Below are positions 7,594 through 14,989 of a stretch of DNA of 15,076 nt, piece by piece. The notes below the pieces were generated by a model. It did no database searches. It was not told where the DNA came from and was given only the letters and a program-made list of their open reading frames with translations. How positions within the stretch are numbered: the first letter of the stretch is position 1; each line of letters starts with the position of its first letter. The DNA comes from SVTX01 sp045658225 (GTDB lineage: Bacteria; Bacillota; Clostridia; Oscillospirales; CAG-272). Both the position numbers and the translations under genes were made by a program. Location: positions 1 through 15,076 of the forward strand of contig JAZOUO010000020.1 of assembly GCA_045658225.1 (NCBI GenBank), read 5' to 3'.

Positions 7594-8289
7594 ATGTTTG
7601 AGTTTTTAGACTTTTTGCGAGGCGCAAGTCTTGACTGGATAAGCGTGACCGTCAGACTCGTGCTTGCGGTATTGCTTGGCGGATTTATAGGTATTGAGCG
7701 TGAGCGAAAGGGACGTGCGGCGGGCTTCAGAACGCATATCCTTATATGTCTTGGAGCAGCAATGACTACGTTGACCAGCCAATATATTGTTTTTGAACTT
7801 GGGCTTTATACAGATTTAACACGTCTCGGCGCACAGGTTATCGCAGGTGTGGGATTTATCGGCGCGGGAACTGTAATGGTCATAAAACGCAGAGAGATAA
7901 AGGGAATTACCACTGCGGCAGGCATATGGACTGCGGCGATAGTGGGTCTTTGCTGCGGTGCGGGATTTTACGAGGTCGCAGTTTTGGCAACCATTCTGGT
8001 GCTTTTGGCAGAGATTGTGTTTTATAAGCTGGAGGGCTTTTTGCTCGTAAACCGCACTGTGTTTTCGATTTACGTGGAATATTCGGACAGTAAAAGACTT
8101 GGCGACATTGTTGATACTGTCAAGAAGAGTGGCGCATCTGTTTTGAGTCTTGAGGTCAAAAACGGCAGCACGGAGCAGGATCATCCCTGCGCGGTGTTTA
8201 CAGTCAGACCTGCGCGAAAGCATTCGTACGAGGAGCTGGCGGCTTCTGTGCAACAGATAAGCGGAGTTGTATCTGTTTATAAAATGTAA
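7594..8289 (+). CDS. MgtC/SapB family membrane protein 2
   Basis: This is the tandem paralogue of the preceding gene, 231 residues, with GGAGGG 5 bases before ATG. It has the same motif series: GGFIGIERERKGRAAGFRTH (29-48), D74 with TRLGAQVIAGVGFIGAGTVM (76-95), and KGITTAAGIW (103-112). Four to five membrane segments are followed by an ACT-like soluble domain (about 155-231). It differs from the first copy by a longer N-terminus (ahead of VRLVLAV) and more basic residues next to the first motif (RERKGR). The 13-base gap indicates co-transcription and possibly a heteromeric pair. No terminator is visible before the next promoter, so read-through into the phosphofructokinase gene is possible. 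Confidence 0.9.
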   Translation: MFEFLDFLRGASLDWISVTVRLVLAVLLGGFIGIERERKGRAAGFRTHILICLGAAMTTLTSQYIVFELGLYTDLTRLGAQVIAGVGFIGAGTVMVIKRREIKGITTAAGIWTAAIVGLCCGAGFYEVAVLATILVLLAEIVFYKLEGFLLVNRTVFSIYVEYSDSKRLGDIVDTVKKSGASVLSLEVKNGSTEQDHPCAVFTVRPARKHSYEELAASVQQISGVVSVYKM

Positions 8290-8336
8290 TTAGGGAAATA
8301 AAACGTCAAAATCACTTATATTTTAAAGAGTTTATA

Positions 8337-8365
8337 TTGACAATCAAGGGTTTATTTGGTATAAT
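8337..8365 (+). promoter_or_regulatory. Consensus sigma-A promoter for pfp
   Basis: -35 TTGACA (8337-8342), a 17-base spacer, and -10 TATAAT (8360-8365). Both boxes match the consensus fully, and transcription should begin near 8372. The ribosome site AGAGGTG and ATG follow about 38 bases later. It suggests strong constitutive expression. Confidence 0.93.
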
Positions 8366-8409
8366 ACAGGGTGTGTCTAACACGAATAAAAAGTAATCAG
8401 AGGTGTAAA

Positions 8410-9663
8410 ATGTCGGTACTTTACGGAAACGCGGTAGTAGGACAGTCAGGCGGACCTACGACTGCCATAAACGCAACACTTGCAGGTGTTATCGCAGGAG
8501 CGATAGAATGCAAGAGCATAGGCAAGATATATGGAATGAGAAACGGAGTTGAAGGACTTCTTGAGGAAAGACTTATAGACCTTAACGCTGTTTTTGAAAA
8601 CAATGAGGATAAACTTGAGCTTCTCAAGAGAACTCCTGCGGCGGCGCTTGGCTCTTGCCGTAAAAAGCTTCCTACGCCTGATAAGAGCGATTATGCAAAG
8701 ACGTTTGAAAGACTTATAGAGGTGTTCAAAAAGTATGACATAAGATATTTTTTCTATATAGGCGGAAACGACTCTATGGATACCGTGGCAAAGCTTTCGG
8801 CGTACACCAAGGAGTGCGGATACGAGATGCGTATTATAGGTGTTCCCAAGACCATTGACAATGACCTTAAGGGAACCGACCATACTCCAGGCTTTGGCTC
8901 GGCGGCAAAGTTTATCTCGGTCATTATGCAGGAAATAATTAAGGATACGGCAGTTTATACTGTTCCCGCAGTCACAATAGTTGAGATAATGGGACGTGAT
9001 GCGGGTTGGCTTACCGCGTCAGCGGCGCTTGGTAGAATTGTGACGGGCGAGGCACCTGATTTCGTGTACCTTCCCGAGAGAGAGTTTGACGTTGACGAGT
9101 TTATAGACGACGTAAAGGCGGCTCTCAAGGTAAAACCCAATATCGTTGTTGCGGTATCCGAGGGACTTGTTTGCCGTGGCGGCAGACTTCTCGGTGAGGG
9201 TGTACAAAGTGGCGCAGTTGATGCTTTCGGTCATAAGGCACTTTCGGGCACGGGCAAGGCGCTTGAGCTTATAGTAAAAGACAGAATAGGCTGTAAGGTG
9301 CGTTCGGTTGAATTTAATCTTCCCCAGAGATGTGGTGCTCATATTGCATCTGCTTGTGATATAAACGAATCGTTTGGCGTAGGACGCGCGGCGGCGTTTG
9401 CGGCAGAGCAGGGTGTAAGCCGTGAGATGATGGTAATTATAAGAAACAACGACGGAGAGAACGAGCCTTATTCAAGTGTTTACGGACATATGGACATTGA
9501 GCTTATCGCGAATAAGACAAAGTATGTACCCGCGCATTATATAAACGACAGAGGAAACAACGTCACAGACGAGTGTCTTGAGCTGATTCTTCCTCTCGTA
9601 CAGGGCGAGTGCTATCCCGCATACAAAAACGGACTTCCCGTTTTCTTCTCATTTGATGAATAA
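8410..9663 (+). CDS. pfp: 6-phosphofructokinase, probably pyrophosphate-dependent
   Basis: It phosphorylates fructose 6-phosphate to fructose 1,6-bisphosphate in glycolysis, probably reversibly with PPi. ATG 8410 follows AGAGGTG by 4 bases; earlier in-frame starts fall at or before the predicted transcription start. The 417 residues are close to the size of single-domain PPi-type bacterial enzymes and longer than the roughly 320-residue ATP enzymes. Motifs: GQSGGPTTAIN (11-21), GGNDSMDT (118-125), PKTIDNDL (146-153) with Asp150 as the expected catalytic base, MGRDAGW (194-200) and PQRCGAH (305-311). Phospho-donor choice in this family tracks two positions: Asp121 (Gly in ATP enzymes) and Lys147 (Gly in ATP enzymes). 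Both are PPi-type here. Residue 120 is Asn where many members have Asp. The gene is monocistronic, between a consensus promoter and a strong terminator. Family is certain; the donor is inferred. Confidence 0.93.
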   Translation: MSVLYGNAVVGQSGGPTTAINATLAGVIAGAIECKSIGKIYGMRNGVEGLLEERLIDLNAVFENNEDKLELLKRTPAAALGSCRKKLPTPDKSDYAKTFERLIEVFKKYDIRYFFYIGGNDSMDTVAKLSAYTKECGYEMRIIGVPKTIDNDLKGTDHTPGFGSAAKFISVIMQEIIKDTAVYTVPAVTIVEIMGRDAGWLTASAALGRIVTGEAPDFVYLPEREFDVDEFIDDVKAALKVKPNIVVAVSEGLVCRGGRLLGEGVQSGAVDAFGHKALSGTGKALELIVKDRIGCKVRSVEFNLPQRCGAHIASACDINESFGVGRAAAFAAEQGVSREMMVIIRNNDGENEPYSSVYGHMDIELIANKTKYVPAHYINDRGNNVTDECLELILPLVQGECYPAYKNGLPVFFSFDE

Positions 9664-9670
9664 TATTTAT

Positions 9671-9705
9671 AAAATTTGTCGGCTCATGGGAGCCGACAAA
9701 TTTTT
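9671..9705 (+). terminator. Rho-independent terminator after pfp
   Basis: A perfect inverted repeat with a core of about 12 bp (TTTGTCGGCTC/GAGCCGACAAA plus flanking A-T pairs) and a 4-base loop ATGG, ending in a T run. The A tract on the left makes it potentially bidirectional. Confidence 0.93.
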
Positions 9706-9715
9706 ATTTATGTGA

Positions 9716-9721
9716 TATAAT
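9716..9721 (+). promoter_or_regulatory. Possible -10 for the phage-like cassette
   Basis: TATAAT lies 10 bases after the pfp terminator. With a 17-base spacer the -35 position is CCGACA (9693-9698), four of six matches, buried in the 3' arm of the terminator hairpin. It is the only promoter candidate found between pfp and the cassette, and it is weak. Confidence 0.35.
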
Positions 9722-9773
9722 AATCATACAACCGAAAAATGACCGCGTGCCTTTAGGCAAAATTTTATTGACA

Positions 9774-9808
9774 CGGCAATAACTCATATGGGGTTATTGC
9801 CGAATTTT
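9774..9808 (+). promoter_or_regulatory. Terminator-like hairpin (possible attenuator) before the phage-like cassette
   Basis: A perfect 10-bp inverted repeat CGGCAATAAC/GTTATTGCCG (9774-9783 and 9793-9802) with a 9-base loop, followed by AATTTTT. It ends about 10 bases before the ribosome site GAAAGGA of the first cassette gene. It could stop transcripts coming from pfp or act as a conditional attenuator. The TTGACA just before it (9768-9773) has no -10 partner. Confidence 0.6.
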
Positions 9809-9826
9809 TATGAAAGGAATTTATAT

Positions 9827-10153
9827 ATGACATTTAAACAAATTATTGATTACGTGGATTCGGTTCATCCGAATGCATTTGACACAGACACAAAGCTTAA
9901 ATGGCTTTGCGAAGCAGAGGGAATAGTTATAAGCGAGATATTTGGTGCTAAAGCATCAGAATTCCCTGAGAGTGTGTCTGCAGACGCATCGCCGTCCGCA
10001 CCAATGCCGTATGCAAGGCTTTACGCCTATTATCTTTTTGCTATGATAGATTTTCTTCTGTCAGATTACGATAGATATAAGATCTCCTCGGAGATGTTTG
10101 AGAATACTATAGCATCTTACGCTAAGTGGTATGTAAGACATGGAGGAAATTGA
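9827..10153 (+). CDS. Phage neck/head-tail-like helical protein
   Basis: 108 residues, ATG preceded by GAAAGGA at 8 bases. A longer in-frame reading from 9788 starts inside the hairpin and is not favoured. The sequence is mostly helical: MTFKQIIDYVDS..PN.F, KLKWLCEAEG (23-32), then a proline-rich middle, PYARLYAYYLFAMIDFLLSDYDRYK (61-85 region) and FENTIASYAKWY near the end. This pattern (PN, L.WL...EG, PY..LY..YL.AMID...DYD.Y, MF......YA.WY) is what I recall of small neck or head-tail proteins in gut Firmicute phages, encoded just ahead of a large beta-rich structural protein, as here. It is therefore read as phage-derived. The precise role (connector, stopper or other) is inferred from recall, not from a database search. 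The next gene's ATG follows its stop by one base. Confidence 0.65.
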   Translation: MTFKQIIDYVDSVHPNAFDTDTKLKWLCEAEGIVISEIFGAKASEFPESVSADASPSAPMPYARLYAYYLFAMIDFLLSDYDRYKISSEMFENTIASYAKWYVRHGGN

Positions 10154-10154
10154 T

Positions 10155-10325
10155 ATGGCAAAGGTTAAAATTGATAAAATAAGACTTTCTCCTTCCATGA
10201 GCGATTCCGAAAAAATATACGAGCTTGAAAAAAATCTTTTTTCACTTGAAAATACGCTTGAACATATTCTTACAAATATTGCCAATGAAAATATGAGTTC
10301 AAAGTCGCAAGGAGGAATGATATGA
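10155..10325 (+). CDS. Small coiled-coil phage-like protein
   Basis: 56 residues, starting one base after the preceding stop, with GGAGG 8 bases ahead of ATG inside the end of the previous gene. Its stop overlaps the next start (ATGA), so translation of all three genes is coupled. After a short basic N-terminus, residues 16-45 show a regular hydrophobic spacing (IYELEKNLFSLENTLEHILTNI) that predicts a single amphipathic helix or coiled coil; the tail is polar. Small proteins of this shape are often encoded between neck and tail genes in gut phages. No enzymatic motif is present. Shortness and tight packing support it as a real gene; the function is unknown. Confidence 0.6.
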   Translation: MAKVKIDKIRLSPSMSDSEKIYELEKNLFSLENTLEHILTNIANENMSSKSQGGMI

Positions 10326-11890
10326 AATATTTTTCCGGTGCGTGCAATGCAAAGACAAAGATTTCAAGGGTAAATGTAGATCTGACACAGGGCTTACGCT
10401 TGCCGCAAAATAAAAAAGGAAATAGCGCTCAGGATATGATAAATTTTTCATCCGATATGTATCCTTGGCTTGTCTCAAGAGGTAGGTTAAGGCGTAGAAA
10501 GTACCCATTAAAATTCAACAACGGTGCGGGTATAAACCTTCCTTATATCTATAACGTACAAGACGGTAAATTTTTCTACAACAGACAGGAAATGTTTAAA
10601 GTAAGCGAAGGCAACAAAAATTTTTATCACTACAACGGGAAAATTATTATCTGTCCGGACATGATCTATTACGATCCGGAAACCGAAGAATATGGAAAAT
10701 TTGGCATTACTACCGATGAAATAACGTATAAAATATCTAAAAGAACAGTTGGCTCGGTTGATTTTGGACTTTCAAGTATTCACAGTGATGATGCCGTGCT
10801 TACGGATTATTTTAAGGTCGGAGATGGAATAAAGATAACGGACGAAGAGGGCCTTGGTATATCAGGATTTCACACTATAACCGCTGTCAACAGGGAAGAT
10901 GGCACACTGTTTTTTGATAAATTTGAGTTTGGCGACGGAGAAGGATTTACCTTGACGGGAAGGCTCAGCCATGGAGCACCGGAGCGCTGTGATGCGGCGT
11001 GTATTTGCGGTGGACGTGTATGGGTAGCATCGGGAAACAAGATACAGGCATCTACTATAAATGACGAGCGCAACTGGGCTATCGGAGGAGACGATGAGAA
11101 ATCCTCCTTTATCTGTGATTTTGATAATGGCGAGACTATCACTGCTTGCATAGAATTTGAAGGAAACCCCGTATTTTTTTCTGAAAAGAAAATATATAAA
11201 GTGTATGGAGACAGGGCATCAAATTTTTATTTGAAATGTTGTTCTAACTGGGGCGGAGTTCCCAAGCGTATGAGTAATACCGTCTCGATATTCAAGGATA
11301 AGATATTTTATCTTTCAGAGCATGGGGTCACGTATTTTGATGGCAATTCGCCAAAATTGTTGGAAGATACTCCTTTTTCAATTACGGAAGACGCATTTGC
11401 TGCATCTGACGGAAAAAATTATTTTGTCTTTGTTAATGATGGTAGCAAAATCCTTTATGTTTACGACGGAAATAATAATCAGTGGCAAAAATACGATGGT
11501 TGTGAATTCATAGGATTTGTGACGTATAATGGCGGTGTATACGGATATACACAAAATTCAATATGTTGGCTTTGGGGGTCTCCGGATCTATTCGAACAGT
11601 ACGGACTTGAAGATGTTCCATACCATTTTGTGGATTTCTTGCTTGATATTAACGGAAGATCTCCTTTTAACGTGGTATTGGATGTTGAATGTGATGAAAC
11701 CGCAGATTTTGAAATATCCATTTCTTACGATTCCGATACTACAAGGACATTGTTAAAAACCTTGCGGGGAGTATTTGAGGGCAAAATTCAAATCCCGATT
11801 ATTCCTAAAAGCTGTAAAAGTATTAGAATAGCGTTGGGGGGTAAAGGTAGTATCATCATAAAGGAGCTTTATGTTGATGTTATGGGTTGA
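10322..11890 (+). CDS. Large beta-rich phage structural protein (propeller-like)
   Basis: 522 residues, start overlapping the previous stop. An N-terminal motif DMINFSSDMYPWL..RGRLRRR (38-59) resembles the DM.NLSS..YP.LSPR.KR signature that I recall from large structural proteins of gut Firmicute phages. The body is almost entirely short beta strands with turns rich in G, D and N: YNGKIIICPDMIYYD (104-118), ICGGRVWVASGNKIQAS (228-244), NPVFFSEKKIYKVYGDRASNFYL (282-304), KIFYLSEHGVTYFDG (327-341) and KILYVYDGNNNQWQKYDG (376-393). Evenly spaced repeats of this kind suggest a beta-propeller; about 440-522 look like a separate beta-sandwich. There is no signal peptide or membrane segment. The coding sequence looks more A/T-rich than mfd (one 60-base line from 10561 has 20 G+C, one from 541 has 31). 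The frame is intact. Phage origin is likely; the assignment to tail or neck is inferred. Confidence 0.7.
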   Translation: MKYFSGACNAKTKISRVNVDLTQGLRLPQNKKGNSAQDMINFSSDMYPWLVSRGRLRRRKYPLKFNNGAGINLPYIYNVQDGKFFYNRQEMFKVSEGNKNFYHYNGKIIICPDMIYYDPETEEYGKFGITTDEITYKISKRTVGSVDFGLSSIHSDDAVLTDYFKVGDGIKITDEEGLGISGFHTITAVNREDGTLFFDKFEFGDGEGFTLTGRLSHGAPERCDAACICGGRVWVASGNKIQASTINDERNWAIGGDDEKSSFICDFDNGETITACIEFEGNPVFFSEKKIYKVYGDRASNFYLKCCSNWGGVPKRMSNTVSIFKDKIFYLSEHGVTYFDGNSPKLLEDTPFSITEDAFAASDGKNYFVFVNDGSKILYVYDGNNNQWQKYDGCEFIGFVTYNGGVYGYTQNSICWLWGSPDLFEQYGLEDVPYHFVDFLLDINGRSPFNVVLDVECDETADFEISISYDSDTTRTLLKTLRGVFEGKIQIPIIPKSCKSIRIALGGKGSIIIKELYVDVMG

Positions 11891-11912
11891 TGGTTTTTGA
11901 CCATAATGTAAT

Positions 11913-11931
11913 TTAACACTTGGTTTGTTAA
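11913..11931 (+). repeat. AT-rich inverted repeat upstream of the cvpA-like promoter
   Basis: TTAACA/TGTTAA (11913-11918 and 11926-11931) separated by 7 bases, centred about 36 bases upstream of the -35 box. A weaker ATGGT/ACCAT repeat precedes it (11890-11894 and 11900-11904). Neither has a T run, so they are poor terminators; an operator site is possible. Confidence 0.3.
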
Positions 11932-11957
11932 TCCGTTGTAAATAATTGCTCAAACAG

Positions 11958-11986
11958 TTGACTTTTTCCTCCCTTTAAGGTATAAT
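11958..11986 (+). promoter_or_regulatory. Sigma-A promoter for the CvpA-like gene
   Basis: -35 TTGACT (11958-11963), a 17-base spacer, and -10 TATAAT (11981-11986). The predicted start is near 11993, leaving a leader of about 60 bases. This gene therefore has its own promoter, separate from the phage-like cassette. Confidence 0.9.
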
Positions 11987-12051
11987 TGGAATGTATGGAG
12001 ATATATAATCCATAAATATTTTTTAAAATTAGAGAGGAATGGTGATTTACG

Positions 12052-14706
12052 ATGGGCATAGGAGAGATTATTTCGCTGGCAATGCTTGCGATACTCGGAT
12101 TGTTTGTCATAATTACAGCACTTATTGGACTGGGAAGAGGTCTTAAGAAAACTTTAGGATCATTGGTAATGACTATTATATCGGTTATAGTGGTTTTGCT
12201 TTTAATGATGCTTGTAGTTAAGCCCCTTGTTTTAGATTCCGGAATGATAACAGATGCAGCGACGAGTCTGTTGGCAGGCTCTGATCTTTCGGATATTTTA
12301 GAAATGCCCTCGGTGTCTGATGCACTTGGATACTACATTTATATGCTCTTGGCACCTTTTGCGTTTATTTTGCTTTTCATAGCAGTAAGAATTCTTTTTG
12401 GAATATCTATGTTGATTGCCAGAAGATTCATACCTATTCTTAACAATATTCCCGGCGTGGCAAAAAGACTTGGCGGTCTTGGAGTGGGCGCTTTGAACGG
12501 TTTTATTTGGTGTCTTATTCTGTTTATGCCCTTGCTTGGAACGGTAAACGTTGTTAACACGGTGATTACAACTATGGACGTGCCTGCAGCAGAAGAAACA
12601 GTAGAGGCGGGTAATGTCACAATGCTTTCATCTGAGCAGACGTCTGAAATGGATGAGATAACACAGTACATATCTCCTCTGGTAGAATCGGGCGCCGGTA
12701 AGGTGCTTCTCAGCTGTGGTGGTGAGTTCTTGTATGATACAGTTGCTGGCGCTGATTATTACGGCGAGAGAGTGACACTTTCAAATGAAGCTAAAGTAAT
12801 AATAAGCACAGTCAACGATATATCCACGGTTGGAGAGGACGACAACATGGCTGTGGTTGCTGTTGATGCAGTAGTTAATGCTATCGGTGGTTCTCCTATT
12901 ATCAAGAATCTTGCTGCTGAGCTCGTTTCGGGAGCCGCACAGGCATGGAATAACGGGGAAACCTTTATGGGTATTGAAAAAATATCTCTTGGCGAGATGT
13001 TTGATCCTACTATGGACGTTGTTCTTGGCATACTTGAAACAGAAAGCAGAGAGACTATATATGAGGATCTTCAGTCTATTTCCGGATTTATTCATGCCGT
13101 TGACGATCACGGCATGCTCGATCAGTCGGGAGACGGAAACTCTATGATAGACTCATTTGGGGAAAAGGGTATGTTTGCAGACCTTCTCGCGCCCATTGAG
13201 AATAACGACAGAATGGTAGCCGTTGTTGATGAAATAAACGCTTTCGCTGTTAGAATATTCACATCTAATATGGGAATGGCAGCTGACCATCAGGTAATCT
13301 ACGACGACCTTATGAAGTCGCTTGCGGGAACTGTAAATCAGTACACCAATAGTATGATAAACCGCGATGAAGCAAAGTCTGCCATCGCTGATGCTTTCCA
13401 GAGTCACGGCATAGTTGTTGAGGGCGAGGAAGTTGATAACGTTGCTAATGCAATGCTTGATGAGTACAACAGCGTTTACAGTGAGATGCCTCAGATGCTC
13501 AGAGAATTTTTTGCAATATATCTTGGAACGAAAAGCGGTGCTCTCATTGAAAATAACGACGGAACACTTTCTATGGGAGATATGACCCTTGAATATTATT
13601 TCGTTGCTAATTATAAGAATTCTAAGGCGTATGATCTTGCGATAAACGGTAAGTCGATAGGCAAGGCTGAGACATTGTTCTCTGTAGAGTCTATGGATAC
13701 TGTTATAGTGACTGCAGACGTGCTTTTGTCCCACCTTGTAAGCTATACAGAGATAGCTGACAGACATGCTGAATCTGAATCTATAGACAGCGTTATGGTA
13801 TCTCTTGTGGGCGCATATAAGAATATGGACGGCGCAGGTATGGATATTCCTACCATAATGGCAGAGCTTGGCGGAGTTCTTGACCAAATGCACGATACGT
13901 CGGTTTATGGAAATGTTATCGAAGATTTCCTTGTTGCGATTATGCAGTCTGACAAGGTTTCCGGCTCTATCGGTCTGAATCTTATTGAAATGACTGAAAT
14001 TGCTAACAGCATAAATGAAGGTTGTGCCGACGGCGGTAAATACGCTGATATTACCAAGACTGTGTCTCACAGTATAAGTATGCTTGAAAAGGTAAACGGC
14101 GGTGAGGCAAGCCAGGAGGTTATTCAGGATCTTATGAAAGACATTACTCCCAGCACTGCAAAGGTAATGCAAAATATTGCTACTCCTTCACTTATGAAGA
14201 ATTACGGTGTTGGTGAGGATAATGCGGAAAAGTCCTCAAGTGCGGTAAGCTCGCTGTTTGGAAATATGGCGGATTACACCACCAATCATCCTCAGGGCAA
14301 TATGTCGGATGAGGAATACAAGGCATCCATTGATAAGGAGTCTCAGGCGGTAGAAAAGATAATTGCTATATCTATCAAAGCTACTGAGGATAAGGATGAG
14401 GCAGAATCGTTGTTCACAACCGAAGGTGAGGATGGTGCTCTTGATATGTCGGCGTATGACGTTGTAGAGTTGTTTGCTACTTCCGTTGTAGCAGGAGACA
14501 CTGTTGATGACCTCGTAAACGGTGACGATGATAACGAGGGTGGCTTTGACCCGCTTGGAATTGAGAACAAGATGACTGATTCCGACAAGGCCGAGCTTTC
14601 GGTTGCTCTTGACGAATATAAGGCAAACAACAGCGACGTTGAAGGTATAGACGAGAACCTTGCAAACATCGGTGCAATGTTCGGTGTTGTATACGGTGCA
14701 AACTGA
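12052..14706 (+). CDS. CvpA-family membrane domain fused to a large extracytoplasmic region
   Basis: 884 residues. No in-frame start exists upstream (TGA at 12043), so ATG 12052 is set; GGTGAT lies 5 bases before it, while the stronger GAGAGGA is 13 bases away. Residues 1-175 contain four hydrophobic helices (about 5-27, 36-60, 93-122, 143-172). The loop GLGRGLKK follows the first, and the segment GVAKRLGGLGVGALNG leads into the fourth. This is the layout of CvpA (colicin V production) family proteins, usually only about 160-200 residues. By the positive-inside rule both basic loops are cytoplasmic, placing the C-terminal part of about 700 residues outside. That part is acidic and helix-rich, with recurring segments on the pattern of D..M.....Y..M, and has no enzymatic motif I recognise. 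A role in envelope or surface organisation is plausible but unproven. It has its own promoter and terminator. Confidence 0.72.
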   Translation: MGIGEIISLAMLAILGLFVIITALIGLGRGLKKTLGSLVMTIISVIVVLLLMMLVVKPLVLDSGMITDAATSLLAGSDLSDILEMPSVSDALGYYIYMLLAPFAFILLFIAVRILFGISMLIARRFIPILNNIPGVAKRLGGLGVGALNGFIWCLILFMPLLGTVNVVNTVITTMDVPAAEETVEAGNVTMLSSEQTSEMDEITQYISPLVESGAGKVLLSCGGEFLYDTVAGADYYGERVTLSNEAKVIISTVNDISTVGEDDNMAVVAVDAVVNAIGGSPIIKNLAAELVSGAAQAWNNGETFMGIEKISLGEMFDPTMDVVLGILETESRETIYEDLQSISGFIHAVDDHGMLDQSGDGNSMIDSFGEKGMFADLLAPIENNDRMVAVVDEINAFAVRIFTSNMGMAADHQVIYDDLMKSLAGTVNQYTNSMINRDEAKSAIADAFQSHGIVVEGEEVDNVANAMLDEYNSVYSEMPQMLREFFAIYLGTKSGALIENNDGTLSMGDMTLEYYFVANYKNSKAYDLAINGKSIGKAETLFSVESMDTVIVTADVLLSHLVSYTEIADRHAESESIDSVMVSLVGAYKNMDGAGMDIPTIMAELGGVLDQMHDTSVYGNVIEDFLVAIMQSDKVSGSIGLNLIEMTEIANSINEGCADGGKYADITKTVSHSISMLEKVNGGEASQEVIQDLMKDITPSTAKVMQNIATPSLMKNYGVGEDNAEKSSSAVSSLFGNMADYTTNHPQGNMSDEEYKASIDKESQAVEKIIAISIKATEDKDEAESLFTTEGEDGALDMSAYDVVELFATSVVAGDTVDDLVNGDDDNEGGFDPLGIENKMTDSDKAELSVALDEYKANNSDVEGIDENLANIGAMFGVVYGAN

Positions 14707-14748
14707 TTATATTTTGGATTATAACAAAAAAACAGTTGTAAATACGGG

Positions 14749-14776
14749 CGCGCGGGAGGCAACTCCCGCGCGTTTT
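14749..14776 (+). terminator. Rho-independent terminator after the CvpA-like gene
   Basis: The perfect 10-bp GC-rich stem CGCGCGGGAG/CTCCCGCGCG (14749-14758 and 14763-14772) is closed by a GCAA tetraloop of the stable GNRA type and followed by TTTT. The rest of the 204-base gap up to the tRNA holds an A-rich stretch and the tRNA promoter. Confidence 0.92.
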
Positions 14777-14838
14777 GTCGGTACAAAAAAAGCGTGTGAA
14801 AAAAACCAAAAAAATCTCAAAAAAATGAAAAAAAGGTA

Positions 14839-14867
14839 TTGACAAACGGGGAGGGTTGTGATATTAT
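14839..14867 (+). promoter_or_regulatory. Sigma-A promoter for the tRNA cluster
   Basis: -35 TTGACA (14839-14844), a 17-base spacer, and -10 TATTAT (14862-14867). The start would be near 14874, directly before a leader hairpin and about 37 bases before tRNA-Gly. Confidence 0.9.
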
Positions 14868-14875
14868 ATATGAGT

Positions 14876-14896
14876 ACCGCAAGGGGATATTGCGGT
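14876..14896 (+). other. Hairpin in the tRNA precursor leader
   Basis: A 7-bp inverted repeat ACCGCAA/TTGCGGT (14876-14882 and 14890-14896) with loop GGGGATA lies between the predicted transcription start and tRNA-Gly. It would form the very 5' end of the precursor. There is no T run, so it is not a terminator. Confidence 0.55.
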
Positions 14897-14910
14897 CTAA
14901 GTGAATATTT

Positions 14911-14984
<74 letters not shown>

Positions 14985-14989
14985 TTCTT

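Noticed and set aside
9768..9773. TTGACA as the -35 of a cassette promoter
   Set aside because: No TATAAT-like box lies 16-18 bases downstream; that position is inside the hairpin and reads GGGTTA.
13153..14172. A 339-residue minus-strand open frame
   Set aside because: It lies wholly within the CvpA-like gene on the other strand, has no ribosome site of note, and its composition (rich in H, C, R, Y) is typical of antisense shadow translation.
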